This document shows positions 1 to 12,900 of a stretch of 64,000 bases of DNA, piece by piece; position 1 is the first letter of the stretch, and every line of letters starts with the position of its first letter. The notes beneath the pieces were generated by a model. That model had not been told where the DNA came from. It saw only the letters and a program-made list of their open reading frames with translations, and ran no database searches. Both the position numbers and the translations under genes were made by a program. This DNA is from Whitmania pigra (lineage: Eukaryota > Annelida > Clitellata > Hirudinida > Haemopidae). The stretch is from assembly GCA_021613335.1 (NCBI GenBank), contig JAJTWR010000067.1, positions 356,001 through 420,000 on the forward strand, read 5' to 3'.

Positions 1-180
1 GTCAGTAGGTCGTCACTTGCCAGAAGAAGCTTCTCGTTTGTCTCTCCTGCTGTGTGGAACTGACTTCCTCCCCTCGTAAGAGCCCAACATTTTCCGGAGC
101 TCAAGCGCCATCTGAAGAATCTTCAGGTTTCCATTGGACAGCGAGAACACAAGGCGCCTTAGAAATTAATTATCTTTGAT
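1..180. other. GC-richer segment at left edge, unassigned
   Basis: This segment is clearly less AT-rich than the flanking DNA. A frame of roughly 50 codons is open on the minus strand, ending in a stop near the left edge. It could be the end of a mobile element or an exon of a neighbouring gene. I do not recognise the product. From 181 to 482 the sequence is AT-rich with nothing I can identify before the first receptor gene. Confidence 0.2.
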
Positions 181-482
181 TATTATTAAAAATTGAAAGA
201 AATATTAAATAAAATTGAATATTGCATTTGAGAACGATTTGTTGCAATATTTTAAAATATTTATATGTCTCTGATGTAAAAACTTACCTTATTTAAAATA
301 TATCAAAAATATTTCAATGTTTAATCAATCTTAAAAGTAAAAGTTAACCAAATCAAAATAATTTCCCGATCGCCGACATTTTGATTTTATCGGCGTGTTT
401 ACGGCGTCTGTCAATTTTTAGCAGTTTAAGCAAAATAACATTCTGGATTTAAAATAAGTTCATCTTAACATTTTATTTACAT

Positions 483-3400
483 ATGCACTCGTCCACGTTT
501 TTAATTATTTTGTTAATTAAACTAAAAGGTGAAGTATAAACTTGTGTTTGTCGGTTTTTCAAATTCTAATTAAATGTTGGATGGAACACAAACTCTTTTT
601 ACAGATCTGGCAATAGTGAAAAGTGTTAACTTGAGCTTGACTAAAAGTATCGAAATATGTTCAGATGAAGCTGCTCCAGGATTAATTGATGGCAATAGAC
701 AACAATTAGTCGAAACGATTGAAAGCTTGACATGTCCCGAGAAAGTTATTGAAATTGACTTCGGTGGCATTTTTTACTTTCATGCTGTCATTGTATACGG
801 AGGAGAACAATTAGTAAATGGTCGGTTAGAATCTGATAACATTTGAAGTTATTTGTGTGAATAATTATAATTATTCTTTATGACACAATTCCTGGACATT
901 TCTCTTCAAATAAAAACCTTTCTTCTATTATGTAGGTCAGTTATTGAACATAAAAAACCTAAAAAAATTACATAAAAAAACCATTGCTGACCTACATAAC
1001 ACATAACGACATGTTACTTTACGACTGCTGAAATGCAGATAAAATACAATATGGAGGCACAATAACTGTATCATCGAATGGTGGATTTAATAACCTATGT
1101 GGACATCACTTGAAAAGAAGGTATGTCACATTTCACGGGATTAGAGTGAATTGTGCGAAATCGCATGTTCCAGCCACTAAAGTATCCATAATTTGGAAAA
1201 CTAGACCCATTTATCTGAGTGAAGTGGAGGTCCTCTCGTTGGGTAACAATAATTATTGCAATTATTATCTATTATTATTATTATTAATTAGTTCAAGTTT
1301 CAGTGGCCAATTTGCGTCATTTTACTCAATGGTGACGCACTCGGATTCTGTGATGCATGATCTGAGTATTTTTATTGCTTTAAATCATGGAACAATATTT
1401 GGAACTCTTCTTGTGCTAGGCCCAGGAATTCCTCAAAACAACGCCATGATACATGTCGGATGCTTCGATAGATTGTCTGAGTTAACAGAAAGTTCAACGT
1501 CTGTCCTCATGCCCTGCCTCAAATTTTGTTCGCGTGACGATAAACCTCTGGCTGGCATTAAGGTCAGTTTTACTTTTAATATATGTAATTTATTTTTTAT
1601 GTATTCATGAGATTTAGTTGTTCTACTTTATTAAATCTGGTTTAAACTGAAAAGCATGCTTTTAACAATGATGTGCTTGTCCTAAATGACATCGTACATG
1701 CAATGAACTTAATATTGAGTAATTAAGTTACTAAAACTCTAAATTAAGAGTCCATTATTAAGGAATTAATGTCTCTTTCTTGAACTGAAAGAAAATTTTG
1801 CCGGTTATCCATTACTTGATAGTATAGAGGTATAGTTTATTGTGTTTGATCGTGATGATGACTGTAGCACAAGTAATGAGAGACTTCGATGATGCTAACA
1901 TCTTATAAGAATTCATTTGCTAACCTAGATTCTAGGAGTGGCAGATGATGAACTTTGGATATTCGCCAAATTAACCCATTGAACCCAAATTAACATTTTC
2001 CACTTTGATTTAAATTTATTAGTTTGTAAAATCTTATGAATGTTTATGTTTTCAAAACATCCCAGAATGGAAGATGTTACTGTGCGATGAGGATTTCTGA
2101 AACTTCTGAAATGAAGAACCCACTTGAATACTGTAACATCACTTGTCCTACATCTACTGACCACTACTGTGGCGGAATTGAAATGTATTCAGTTTACCTC
2201 GGTTGGTATTTTGATTTAGTGGAATGATTTATTGTTTACTTCGCAAATTTATACATTTTAAATATGACATCAACATGGAATGGACTGAAAACTTAGCTAC
2301 TACTTGCTATAGGAAATTAAACCTGCAGCATGGACATAAAAAATAATCATTCTTTTATGATAATGATAACGACATGACGATAATGAATCTAATAACAATA
2401 ACTATAATAAGTGTTATATTTGTAAGTTGAATTTGAAAGCAGACAAATAAACAAAATAGAATATCATTTAATCGAACGGAAAAGAAGCGAGCTTGAAAAC
2501 TCAACTCAAAAACAATCAACAAAAACTAGAACGGGTCACAACTGAAAATAATCCGCCAATTGTACATGCAGTCACAGCACCTCTCCTCCAAGTTAAATTC
2601 CACGGGTGGACTTTTGTCTGAGGCGTTCTGATCTCGGAAGGGACCCCTTTTCGATCGTGGTCCTGAAATTTTCAGGCTCTGCAAATCTCACTTTCTTCCT
2701 TGGTTTCAAGTTCATAGGAAGGTTGGTTTTATCAGATGGCCTGGTTCAATTGCAATCGCCAGGATCATTATTTTGATCTGCTCCGTACCTGGGGCGAATC
2801 TGTTCCACATGTCTCTTCCACAATAGCCTACGCGGAACCGGTTTCACTAATACGTGTCTTCGGCCCAGAATTTTTAAAATAATAGCAGGAACCCACCTGG
2901 GCTGACGCTCTCTTCAAGGGCTTGGTAGTTGGCTTGGTGATTTTCTATATTGCATCAAGAACTCTTGCATTGCAGCATCTACCGGCAATGATGCTTTGGA
3001 CAAAGACCTTTTGAAAGTTTGAATAAATCTCTCTGCTTGACCATTTGTAGCGGGATGGTAAGGAGCGCCTGTCAAGTGTTGAATTCCTCTCTCCTTCAAG
3101 TAAGCTTGAGATTCATCCCTCGTGAATGCACAGGCATTGTCTGTAACGATTGAAAGGAGATACCAAAATGCTCAAAATCTTTTACGAGCAATTCGATGGT
3201 AGCTGAAGCTGTAGTTGCTTTAGTTGGATGGATGCACGGATATTTGGAAAAGGCACTACCACCAGCCAGTTTGTGCCAAGAAAGTTAATGGCATGGTCAA
3301 GGTGGATACGGCTTCACGGCTTATCTGGGACAGTCCAAGAGAGGTTTGGTTCCTTTGGAGGGCTATTTTGGTGTTCTTGACACGAAGGACATTCTTGACA

Positions 3401-4315
3401 ATATCTCAATGTCTTTGTCAATAGTGAACCAATAAACTGCTGATCTTGCCAACTGCTTCATGCGCTGCATTCCGAAATGTCCCAAATGTAGATGTAACGT
3501 CTTTTTTTTTGTGCCTCTGGAACACTGTTCCCCATCATTAAACAGCCACCTTCACAATTCAAAGAATCTTTCAATTTCTTGTATTGCCTAATCTCGAGAT
3601 TTCAAATTTTCTTTCATTGATTCAGTTTCTATAGACTTAAAACTAGAATATAATATTGGCTGACTGACTACTTTAATTGTGCACACGTTTGAAAATTCCA
3701 GCTCCTTCTGTGCTGAATCGAGATTAGCATCTGTATCTACTCAATGCATCTGCATTTCCATGCTCTGATGTTCTCCGGTATTCAATTGTGAAATCGTATT
3801 GTTGAAGAATCAATTCCCATCTTGTCAACCGGTTCAGAGCTAATAATGGGGTGGCTTTTCTTGGGTCAAATAATGTTAGGAGTGGTCTGTGGTCCGTGAC
3901 CAGAATAAATTTCCTTCCTAAAATGTAAGGATAAAATTTCTGTAAAGCAGAAATGACAGCAAGACACTTCTTGTGAATTTGACTGTATCTTTTCTGAGCT
4001 TCAGACATTGTTTTGGAGACATTGAGAAGCAATTGTTTCCAGGATGTCTGCTGTTTGGTTAATTAGAAAAACTTGTGCAGCTTTGACCTGTGGAATTAAA
4101 TTTACCAACGTGTGCGTTTCAAATCTCTTCGTAATCTAATCTTTAAAAAGTTCCTTTTCAGGTTGAAATTATTCAAATTTTTAGAGGTGAAGTCGCCTGA
4201 ACAGTTTTAACTTAAGCTTGGAACATTTTTGTCATTCTGTTGTTTGGCCATTATGTCATTCTGTTATTTCGCCAATTCAATTCGTTGCGTTCCCATGATA
4301 ATAATGATGATAATG

Positions 4316-4346
<31 letters not shown>

Positions 4347-7300
4347 TAATAATAATAATAATAATGATGATGATGATGATGATGAAATATATTATTCCAT
4401 TAATTACTATACAGTGCAAGTACAGCTGCCTAATTACAGGGCTTGTTCCGATGAAATCGAACATGCAGCTTCGTTAGATGCTCCAGATATGACCGTTACA
4501 AAATGTTTACGATTTTGCGATAACATGTATTTTGCCTTACTCAAGGTACCATTTAATATTTATTGTCCATTATGTAATCGTTTTTGCATTTATCAGTTTT
4601 TTGTCCGGCATTATATGAAACTAATTAGCAACTAATGAAAATAATGTAATTTTCAAGAATGGGAGTAAATGTGCTTGTACCAATGTAGAGTCAATTTTTG
4701 ATTCCACAAAACTCGAATTTTGCAACATTCCATGTCCTGGAGATCCAGGCAGTTACTGTGGTGGAACTAAATTTTGGTCTATCTACGGAAGTAATACGTG
4801 AATACTAATGAGTAATACATAATTTAATAACACATATTATTATTATTGTTATTATTATTTTTTTTTTATGTTAAATTATTATGTTGTTTTTGTGTATTGA
4901 ATGTTGAAGAGATAACTCGTAATTGTAATAAGACAAGACCACTTTATTAGAACTGTTGTATTTGTTAGAACTCAAACTCGCTTGAAACTCGCGGCAACCT
5001 CGACTCGAAACGTAAACAACTTCTTGGTCAAGTGCAACTAAACTGGCAATGACTTTTTTTACAAGGATCTTTTGAAAGTTTGAATAAATCTCTCTGCTTG
5101 TCCATTTGTAGCAGGATGATAAGGAGCACCCGTCAGGTGTTGAATTCCTCTCTCCTTCATGTAAGTTTGAAATTCCTCTCCAGTGAATGCACGGGCATTG
5201 TCTGTTACGATTGAAAGGGGATACCCAAAATGCGCAAAGTCTTTCTCTAGCAATTCCATAGTAGCAGAAGCTGTAATTGCTTTAGTAGGATGAATGCAGG
5301 GATATTTGGAAAAAGCATCCACTACCACCAACCAGTTTGTGCCAAGAAAGTTAATGGCATGGTCAAGGTGGATACGGCTCCATGGCCTATCTGGAACAGT
5401 CCAAGAAATGTTTGCTTCTTTTGGAGGGCTGTCTTGGTGTTCTTGGCACGAAGGACATTCTCGTGTCATTGATGACGTTGACTTTGTTGAAACTAAATTT
5501 ACCTCCTTCAAAAGTTTGTTTACATCAATTTGTAGTTGTTCAATTGATGTTCGGCCAATCAGATTCAGACCCTCGATGTTGGTAACATTAATTGTAATTG
5601 GCTTCCAAGTTGAATCGTTTGAAGTTGCAGCCTGAGTAGTGAAAACTCCTCTAATAAAAATTATATTTCCTGTAGCAGAGTGGTAAAGTTTCTTTGCAGG
5701 TTGTCAGTTTAGGAGAGCCCAACCTTTTCCAGACTTTGATATCACAGAAATTATCTCCAGCACCGCTGTCAATTTCAAATGTTTCGGAGGAATTACCAAA
5801 TCTGATCTCTTGTTTCAATGAGTCTGGTCCTTGGATGGTTCTGATGTAGGACACATCTCTCTTAAACTTTGCAGCAAAACAGGTTTTCTTAAGGTGGCCA
5901 GATTTTCCACATTCTAAGCATTTCATGTTTTTGCAGAAACAATCTTTTGCCCAGTGTCCTTTTTTTCCACATCTGTGACAAGTTAAGCTTGAATTGGAAT
6001 GAGGCTCGTTTGACTTCTTGAATGTGTTTCTTTGTTTGAATATCTCTTTGGGTTTGCTTTGCTTGTCATAACTTGAACTTTTTGAATGCACTACCTGGAC
6101 AGTGTCTGCTTGTAAACTCATTTCTCCATACACTGTATTTTTGGCCACTAATGCTGCACCTTCGGCAGCAATTCCCACAGCTTTTTCAAAATTGAGCTCA
6201 TTTTCTGGAATTCTGAATAGAGCTTTGAGCACCGCTTCATTTTGAACATTGCATACGAAATTAGTTCGTAGAGATTCGTCCAGAGGGTTGCTAATGTTTG
6301 CAAAGTCACAAGTAACAGCTGCTTGTCTTATTCTATTCGCCAGTTCATGAATTGACTCACCTGGTTTCCTTTTGCAGTTTGTCCAAAACTTGTACCTCTC
6401 TCTTACCAGGAATGTAGTTGGGTTGAAAGTTGACTCCATATAAGTCATAATTTGTTCAAATAAAAGTTCGTTGACATTACGAGGAGGGGACATCTGTGAA
6501 GCAACAGTTTCCAGGGTTTTGTAAATGTCTGCAGTCTGGTTACTTAGAAAAACTTGTGCAGCTTTGGCCTGTGGAATTGAATTCACCAACATGTGTGTTT
6601 CGAATCTCTTTATGTAGTCTTTGAACAGTTCTTTTTCGGGTTGAAACGACTCAAACTTTGGAGGTGGAGTCGACTGGACCGTTTGACGTAATGCTTGAAA
6701 CATTTTGGCCATGTCGTTCTGTTGTTTGGCCATCATCTCTCCAAACACTTTGACGATATCTTTTAATTCCGCCATATTGAAAAAAACTTCAACGACAACG
6801 ACTTAGAACAATTCAGAAAGCTAGTATTGTCGACTGTCGACTGCGCCACTGTTGTTTTTGCGTATTGAATGTTGAAGAGATAACTCGTAATTGTAATAAG
6901 ACTTTATTTTAGAACTTTATTAGAACTGTTGTATTTGTTAGAACTCAAACTCGCTTGAAACTCGCGGCAACCTCGACTCGAAACGTAAACAACTTCTAGG
7001 TCAAGTGCAACTAAAAGTAGTCCTTAATATTCATGCGGACACAACAATTATTATTAGAACTGGAAAGTATTTCCATATTATTTGTTATTTCGATTAATTC
7101 TTTTACTAAACAAATTACAGCCTGTTTCAAAAAACTTCCATCATCATTATCATGTTCAAAGTTATTTCATTGTGCTCGATCCTGGGATGAATATGGAGTT
7201 TGTGAAGGTGGTTGTGAAAGTGGTTATGTTGGTGAACATTGTATTGAAAGAGGTAACAATCTGCCCTGGAGACTTTATGAAGAAAATGTAGTAGAGGAAT

Positions 7301-9073
7301 TATTAGTTTGAGAAAGCATAACCTAATAAAGAAAGAGAATGCATAACATAATATAATGTAATACAACATAGTGTAATATAACACTATTAATTAAAACGGC
7401 CTTTATAATTAAAAGAACTAATATTAACAACATTGATTGCAACGGTAGTATGAGAACTGAATTGTTGACTGTTTTAAAATAAGTAGAACATGTGACTGCT
7501 AATCTGTTTTTGAGGATTATATTTATTTTTCTTAGACTTCTAAAATCATTGAAACTCTTTATAGATCAGAATACTAAGCGAACAAATATGTGCATTACTT
7601 CTGACCCTTGCAAAGGTCAAGCCAATTCATTTTGCAAGTTCAACGATACCACTGGAACTTATTCTTGTGAGTGCAACGATGGTTTTTGGAAAATTACTCA
7701 AAATGGGAATTGTGAAAGTACGTTTTTTTTTTGCAACATTAAAATGTATTTTTAAAACCTAACCTAAAATGGTTTGGTTAATTGATTAAATAGCATATTA
7801 AATGTGACAATATTCAGTAAAAATATTAATTGTGAAAGGATTTAACGAAATATGCTTTTGACTCAGAACGTCTTGTTACGCAAACGCCGAGATCTACAGA
7901 AAATATTTTTGGGAAGCCTTCACTGCCACCATCAGAGTCATCTTCAGACTCAGATTCATTCTATGTACAAACTTGGATAACTAGGAAGATGCCAACAGAA
8001 ACAAAATATTCAGAAAAACATTTGAAAGCCGATAAAAGCGTTTGTATTCCTGATCCCTGCAAAAATAAAACCAATTCTTTTTGCTATTACAATAAGTTAA
8101 AGAATTCTAACCTGTGCCTATGTCGTGAAGGTTACTGGGAGAATCAAGATGACCAATGCAAAGGCAAATTTTAATGATTAGTTGCAATAACAACAATATG
8201 AAAGAATTTATTAAATTGTTTTCTTTTGCTTAAATATTTTAAATTGGTCGTCAGATATTGATGAATGTTTATTTGAGGCTTGCGATAATAGAACCTCTGC
8301 TTGCAAGAATTTGTTTGGTTCATTCGTGTGTGAGTGCAATCCTGGGTATTTCCAAGTAACCACAGACGTATGCATAAGTACGATGATATGAATTATTTAT
8401 TAAATCATTAAAAATTTGCATAAATTGCGAATTAAGTTTAAAATAATGTAAAACAACGTCTGACATAAAATTTATTGTAGAAACGTAACGCAATATAATA
8501 AATAAAGACGTAAATACATTTCATTAAACATGTTTTCGCACTGATTTCGTATAATTCATTATAAATTCACAGAAGACTTAGGTATGTGCTTAATATATTT
8601 TGTTTAAATACAATCTAATTACTCATTATCTACTTTTTAATCTAATTTTGGTTACAAAATTAAAATATTATTTCCAAATATTTATTTTGAATTAAATTGC
8701 ATATGTTCAAGGGAATGTTACAGTCGTACAACTTTTCAAACACTTTGAGTGGGAATATATAATTATTATTTTCATGTTATTTCTGGCGATTTTTACGATT
8801 CTGTTATGGTTAGATAAATATTTGTTAATTAAAAAATATCGAATAAATTATGTTAATTGAAAATATCGAATAAATTACGTTAATTAAAAAATATCGAGTA
8901 AATTATTAAATCTCATAATTTATTCTATATGAGATATTTTTAATTATTTAAAACATTTGTATTGAACTCGGAGTAACAAATTTCGTTAAATCTGATGAAT
9001 TAGATTTTTTTTGCATTTCAGTTATGGCTGGAACATCGAAAAGTCTGAGATATCTATTAATACTAAAGATTAA
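483..9073 (+). CDS. Discoidin-WSC-WSC-EGF transmembrane receptor, copy 1
   Basis: Exons read from splice sites: 483-528, 605-820, 1039-1242, 1420-1562, 2066-2201, 4415-4545, 4658-4790, 7121-7252, 7565-7717, 7867-8163, 8255-8377, 8712-8808, 9022-9073. They join without a frameshift to 620 residues. Domains: signal peptide (about 1-15), F5/8 type C-like domain (16-155, with DGN, IVYGGE, GIRVNC), WSC1 (156-248), WSC2 (249-336), EGF-like exon (337-380, motif CARSWDEYGVCEGGC), EGF (381-431), EGF behind a 50-residue Ser/Thr/Lys-rich stretch (432-530), calcium-binding EGF starting DIDEC (531-571), transmembrane segment (about 580-602), tail CYGWNIEKSEISI. Domain-bordering introns are phase 1; introns inside each WSC are phase 0. 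The intron after 8163 needs a GC donor. Probably a type I surface receptor; the ligand is unknown, and WSC and discoidin domains usually bind glycans. Introns at 2202-4414 and 4791-7120 carry Gypsy remnants. Confidence 0.8.
2520..4280 (-). mobile_element. Degenerate Gypsy-type LTR retrotransposon fragment 1
   Basis: On the minus strand the order is: a gag-like segment (about 4270-4036, alignable at DNA level with the gag of the neighbouring element at 6505-6770); a C-terminal RT/RNase H segment (4032-3724, with the VTDHRPL and GNADALSRY motifs typical of Ty3/Gypsy RNase H); then integrase pieces (about 3420-2914, with HPATNGQAERF). Frames are broken and the middle of pol is missing, so this is a dead copy. 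It sits in the intron between the two WSC1/WSC2 blocks of receptor copy 1. The outer limits are approximate; no clear LTR pair was found. Confidence 0.75.
4296..4385. repeat. AAT/ATG trinucleotide microsatellite
   Basis: A run of AAT units followed by ATG units, lying just upstream of the acceptor of the WSC2 exon of receptor copy 1. The flanking intron is otherwise AT-rich. Confidence 0.9.
4882..5040 (-). repeat. 3' LTR of Gypsy element
   Basis: Left member of the direct-repeat pair. It matches 6850-7013 except for a few bases, mainly a short stretch near 4932-4940. It is the 3' LTR relative to the minus-strand coding direction. Confidence 0.85.
5059..5511 (-). pseudogene. Gypsy integrase fragment
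   Basis: The 150-codon open frame starts in the zinc-binding region (a CPSC pair) and covers the integrase catalytic core: the segment ending VVDAFSKYP, then SIVTDNARAF, then HPATNGQAERF, matching the D..D..E order of retroviral-type integrases. The C-terminus is cut before the 3' LTR. It lies directly next to the gag frame because the intervening pol has been deleted. It belongs to the LTR element at 4882-7013 and is not a host gene. Confidence 0.85.
5651..6775 (-). CDS. Gypsy gag polyprotein with protease start
   Basis: A 374-codon open frame. The N-terminal half is capsid-like and helical; two CCHC zinc knuckles follow (CHRCGKKGHWAKDC and CLECGKSGHLKKTC, about residues 263-295). After them comes the aspartic-protease signature FEIDSGAGDNF, and the frame ends soon afterwards in unrelated codons. 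The ATG lies just downstream of the primer-binding site, as expected. The intact frame suggests a fairly recent insertion, but the deletion of protease/RT makes the element dependent on others. It is a mobile-element gene, not a host gene. Confidence 0.85.
   Translation of the reverse strand: MAELKDIVKVFGEMMAKQQNDMAKMFQALRQTVQSTPPPKFESFQPEKELFKDYIKRFETHMLVNSIPQAKAAQVFLSNQTADIYKTLETVASQMSPPRNVNELLFEQIMTYMESTFNPTTFLVRERYKFWTNCKRKPGESIHELANRIRQAAVTCDFANISNPLDESLRTNFVCNVQNEAVLKALFRIPENELNFEKAVGIAAEGAALVAKNTVYGEMSLQADTVQVVHSKSSSYDKQSKPKEIFKQRNTFKKSNEPHSNSSLTCHRCGKKGHWAKDCFCKNMKCLECGKSGHLKKTCFAAKFKRDVSYIRTIQGPDSLKQEIRFGNSSETFEIDSGAGDNFCDIKVWKRLGSPKLTTCKETLPLCYRKYNFY
6850..7013 (-). repeat. 5' LTR of Gypsy element
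   Basis: Right member of the LTR pair, adjacent to the primer-binding site at about 6826-6849. It differs from 4882-5040 mainly by a short stretch near 6903-6915. Confidence 0.85.
8822..8912. repeat. Short tandem repeat, about 33-34 bp x 3
   Basis: Three imperfect copies of a unit containing GTTAATTAAAAAATATCGA followed by TAAATTA, in the last intron of receptor copy 1. Copies differ at a few positions. Confidence 0.7.
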
Positions 9074-9966
9074 ATTCTCGTGGAAATACGACGAAAGTAA
9101 TTCAAATTGATCTTTAAGCGCAGTATTGGGACATGTTAATCTTTGAGCAATAATATTGCACAACGATTTTAGATTTTTTATCCTTCCTCATTTATATGAA
9201 ATTGTAGAATTTTAAAAATTATTTGGTTTTAATTTTTTAAGTTTTTGAAACCATCATTTTTGTATAACTTTTCTTGAAGCTCAGAGATAATTTAAAATTT
9301 AAAAAAAATGAAATTAAAGGTATCATGGAAAATTAAAGAATGTTAGTTGCTCAGGAAAGTCTCTACCATGTTCTGACTAATCTCCAGTAACACATATCGT
9401 TTTTTAAAATAAGCTGAGTTGAAGATGTGCCCAGTTCACAGTCGTAATGTGTCACTTTCGCAACCCTGCCTGCATAACTAGAGAGTGCCCTCCGATGAGT
9501 AAATTGTTGATCGATTAAAAAGTGCCTTGATATCTTACCCGGATAAAAAAAAGGCATTCAGTATATCGGCTAATTGGCAATAATGTTTTTGGTCGGGTGA
9601 CTCGACTAAAAAGTAGATCAGGGAGTATGAATTTCAATGTGCCACTGATGAAAGTCCGGAAAAACAGTTCCGTGATATATGAATAGCTTTGTGTCAGAGT
9701 TGTACAATTTCTAACTATTAAATGACCTTTCATTACAAAAACTTGTCTGAGAATATTAAACACTTCTATTATAAATTCAATAATTGAACAAATTTCTTTC
9801 AAATCATTTTAAATGAAGCTTATAATATTTGAGAAAAAAGTTTAAACTACTGGCTCTAAACATAGCTTGGCTTTTATCAGCAGGAGTTCGTTCTATAAAA
9901 ATATACAATTTTAAAATGTGACGCGACGAATTATTTACAAACACAATCATCATCTACCGAACAACT
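9074..9966. other. Spacer between receptor copies 1 and 2
   Basis: About 0.9 kb of AT-rich DNA. Around 9430-9490 there is a stretch resembling the SINE family seen elsewhere in the window (CAGTCGTAATGTGTC followed by a CAACCCTGCCTGCA-like segment), but it is weak. I see no coding exon here. The promoter of copy 2 should lie in its right half; I did not recognise a TATA box with confidence. Confidence 0.4.
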
Positions 9967-12900
9967 ATGTTTTTCGTTATCTGTTTGTTGATGATAAAAG
10001 GTGACTTAATTTGTTCCTTGAAGAACTAAGTAATTTGATTAAAAATGTTTTAACCAATGCAGCAGTAGAAACTATTAATCTTGCTGCTGGTAAGTCTGTC
10101 ATGATATGTGTTGATAAAGTTGCGTCTAGAGAAACAACTGATGGAAATAAACGCAAGTTGGCTGAAATAATTTCAGACGTTTGCCCAGAGCAAACGCTAA
10201 CAGTTGATTTGGGTCGATATTATTATATTAATTCTGTGATTGTATATGGTGGCCAAAAAATGGAAAATGGTAAGGAACAGACTTCTAAATGTTTATTTTA
10301 ATACAAGAAATGTTTTTTTTTATTGAAACCAAAATTGTTTTCATAATTACCGATTATTAATTTTTTATCCCAATTAAACCAATTTAATTGTTATTATTTT
10401 TTACTAATCTAATTTATTTATCCTATTACGTAAACAAGCTACGGATGGCCTTAGATATTTAAAGTATTCTGAATGACTTCAACGTAAAAGTAGACAAAGT
10501 TACAATCTATTAATGCATCATTGCCGTCAAAATGTTGTCAATATTTGACGAAGATTAATATTATGACTAGGCCTTTACTTCAATTTCTCCTTTCAGATAA
10601 GATACTATTTGGAGCAACATTCCGTGTTTTCATGATTAATGGAAATCCTATTGAATGTGGGATGTACTTGAAAAGAAAGCATACATCATTTCATGGAATG
10701 AGGGTAAACTGTGTGTCAGTAGAGTACCCGGTCAGTTTAATTTGCGTATCATTAACAACCGTCCCATTTTACCTGGCTGAGATAGAAGTTTACTCACTAG
10801 GTAATTTACATTGCACTACATTAATGCAAGTTTCATTAAGTTACCTTTTATTGTTTTGCTTTTAATTACTTGAAGTACCAAATAGAACCGCAATCGTTAT
10901 TTAAATGTAGTACGACATACATGCACAATTTGAATATATAACATAATATTAGCCTCAGGAATTCCTTATAAGAGCCCAATGATCCATATCGGATGTTTTA
11001 GTAGACTGTCATCTGTTATAGAAACCTCGGCAATTAACTTTGATGGTTGTCGTCTTTTCTGTTTAAATAACGAATATCTTTTAGCCGCTTTAAAGGTTAG
11101 TCATGCTTTCAAGAAGTAGCTTGTATTTGTATTTAGCTGATTTGGGAGCTGACGGTGTATTTTAATAGCTCTACTATTTATATAGCACTCCTATATATCT
11201 TTTTATATTTATCTATTTATATTTATGTGTTATATATGTTATATATATTTATGTGGCACTCCTAACTGAAGACGCTCCCTGGCGGTTTCCTCACCGCAGC
11301 AAGAAGAAAGCATAATGAGCTAATCTGTATTTTGATATATAATTTTAAGAGCTTTTGTTATTAGTTACAGAAATTGCAATTTTCGTGCTTAAAAAATAGT
11401 TTAATCCATTAAAATTAATCGTTCTTAACAAATTGTTTCATTCAAGGAAAGACAATGTTATTGTGCACGAATGTTTGACCACAGTTCCGAAGAACCTCCC
11501 CAATATTGTAATATAACATGTGTCAGTTCCAATGAAAACTGTGGAGGTCTCGGATTATACTCAACATATCTTTGTTAGTGGACTGTAAAAGATTCGCATA
11601 TTACTATTTTAAACATTCCTCATCATCAAAAAGAACACAAAATTTCTGCTCCAAAGAGAAGAAATCATTGCAGAAGGAGAAAGGAATTTATAATAATGTT
11701 TCCGAATTGTCGGAAGCACATAATTTTATAATGCGGTTTTTGACGTTGTCTTTCGCTTCCCCACGTAAAACATTTTTTATACATAGGTTTGTAATTATTA
11801 AATTTTCAAATACTTTAGTGCAAGTTCGACTGCCGAATCTCATGGGATGTTCAAACAAAGACAGTCCATCATTAGAAATTAAAGAAACAAATAATGTCGA
11901 CGTCGTAAAATGTCTTCAATTGTGTGATCAAAGTCAATTCGCATTAACAAAGGTGCGTTAATAAAATACCTGATAATTAGTTATTTTAGTGTTATTTACT
12001 TACTAGTTAAATAATTATTTACTTGCTTAACCGTATGTATATCACAGTAATATTAATGTTAATATATCGTGTACTTCAAGAATGGTGTTTACTGCGCATG
12101 TTCAAATGATAGCCTTGAGAGCACCATCGAGAATATAGAGTTGTGCAACGTTTCGTGTTCTGGAGATCGAAATAGTTACTGTGGAGGAACTAATCACTGG
12201 TCTGCCTACGGAAGTATGAAAGTCGTTTGGAAAATTGATAAGTAGCTTTGATGCATTTGTTCTCTTTTGTTAAGTAATGTTGTGCATATAATTCAGCCTG
12301 TTTCAACAATGAACTCCCAACATTACCATGTTCAAAATTATTTCATTGTGCTCGATCCTGGGATGAATATGGAGTTTGTGAAGGTGGTTGTGAAGATGGC
12401 TACGTTGGTGAACATTGCATTGAAAGGGGTACCGATTTTTAACAAGCCATCGTAACTTTTGCTTTAATATGGCAGAATGCAATAAAATTTGTTTTTTTTT
12501 AGAAAATATATTTTGTAATAAAGTGTTCCAGGATAACAGTTCATATATTTTATTTTTTGCGGAACAGTTATCGGCAACTCTTAAAAACTTCAGCTTATTA
12601 CATGATAAATAATACCTAAAAATGCATAAAAACATTTCAGAAAAAATGTCCGATGAGAACATGTGCAGATATTTCAATCCATGCAAAAATCGATCCAACA
12701 CTGCTTGTCATTACTTCACGAAAACTAAAACTTTTCATTGTTACTGCAAAGATGGGTACTGGATGGAATCTGTGGAATGTGAAGGTAATAATTACAATTA
12801 AGATACAATAATAGGATAGGATGCAATAATAATTGTGCAATGATGCATCCCAATGACAATGATAACAAGAAAGAATTTATTACATTGTTTTATTTTGCTT

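Larger units (their letters stand above)
4882..7013 (-). mobile_element. Deleted Gypsy-type LTR retrotransposon with both LTRs
   Basis: Two direct repeats of about 160 bp (4882-5040 and 6850-7013) bound the element; on the + strand each starts TGTTGTTTTTG and ends GTGCAACTA. On the minus strand the right LTR is the 5' LTR. It is followed by TGGCGCAGTCGACAGTCGAC, a plausible tRNA primer-binding site, then gag with the start of protease (6775-5651), then jumps directly to integrase (5511-5059) and the 3' LTR. Most of protease, RT and RNase H is missing, so the copy is non-autonomous. It lies inside an intron of receptor copy 1, between WSC2 and the EGF-like exon. I could not define a target-site duplication. 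Confidence 0.85.

Noticed and set aside
1110..1610. Single uninterrupted frame across two exons
   Set aside because: The frame reads through the intron 1243-1419; domain boundaries and intron phases of the other six copies support splicing.
3224..3424. Plus-strand frames over the integrase regions (also 5290-5635)
   Set aside because: They are antisense shadows of minus-strand Gypsy integrase sequence.
4229..4635. Asn/Asp-rich frames over an AAT/ATG repeat
   Set aside because: Only 4415-4545 is coding (WSC2 first exon); the rest is an intronic microsatellite read through.
12303..12701. Minus-strand frame of 132 codons and its counterparts at other EGF-like exons
   Set aside because: Antisense shadow of the conserved EGF-like exon; the same shadow appears opposite each copy and has no splice logic.
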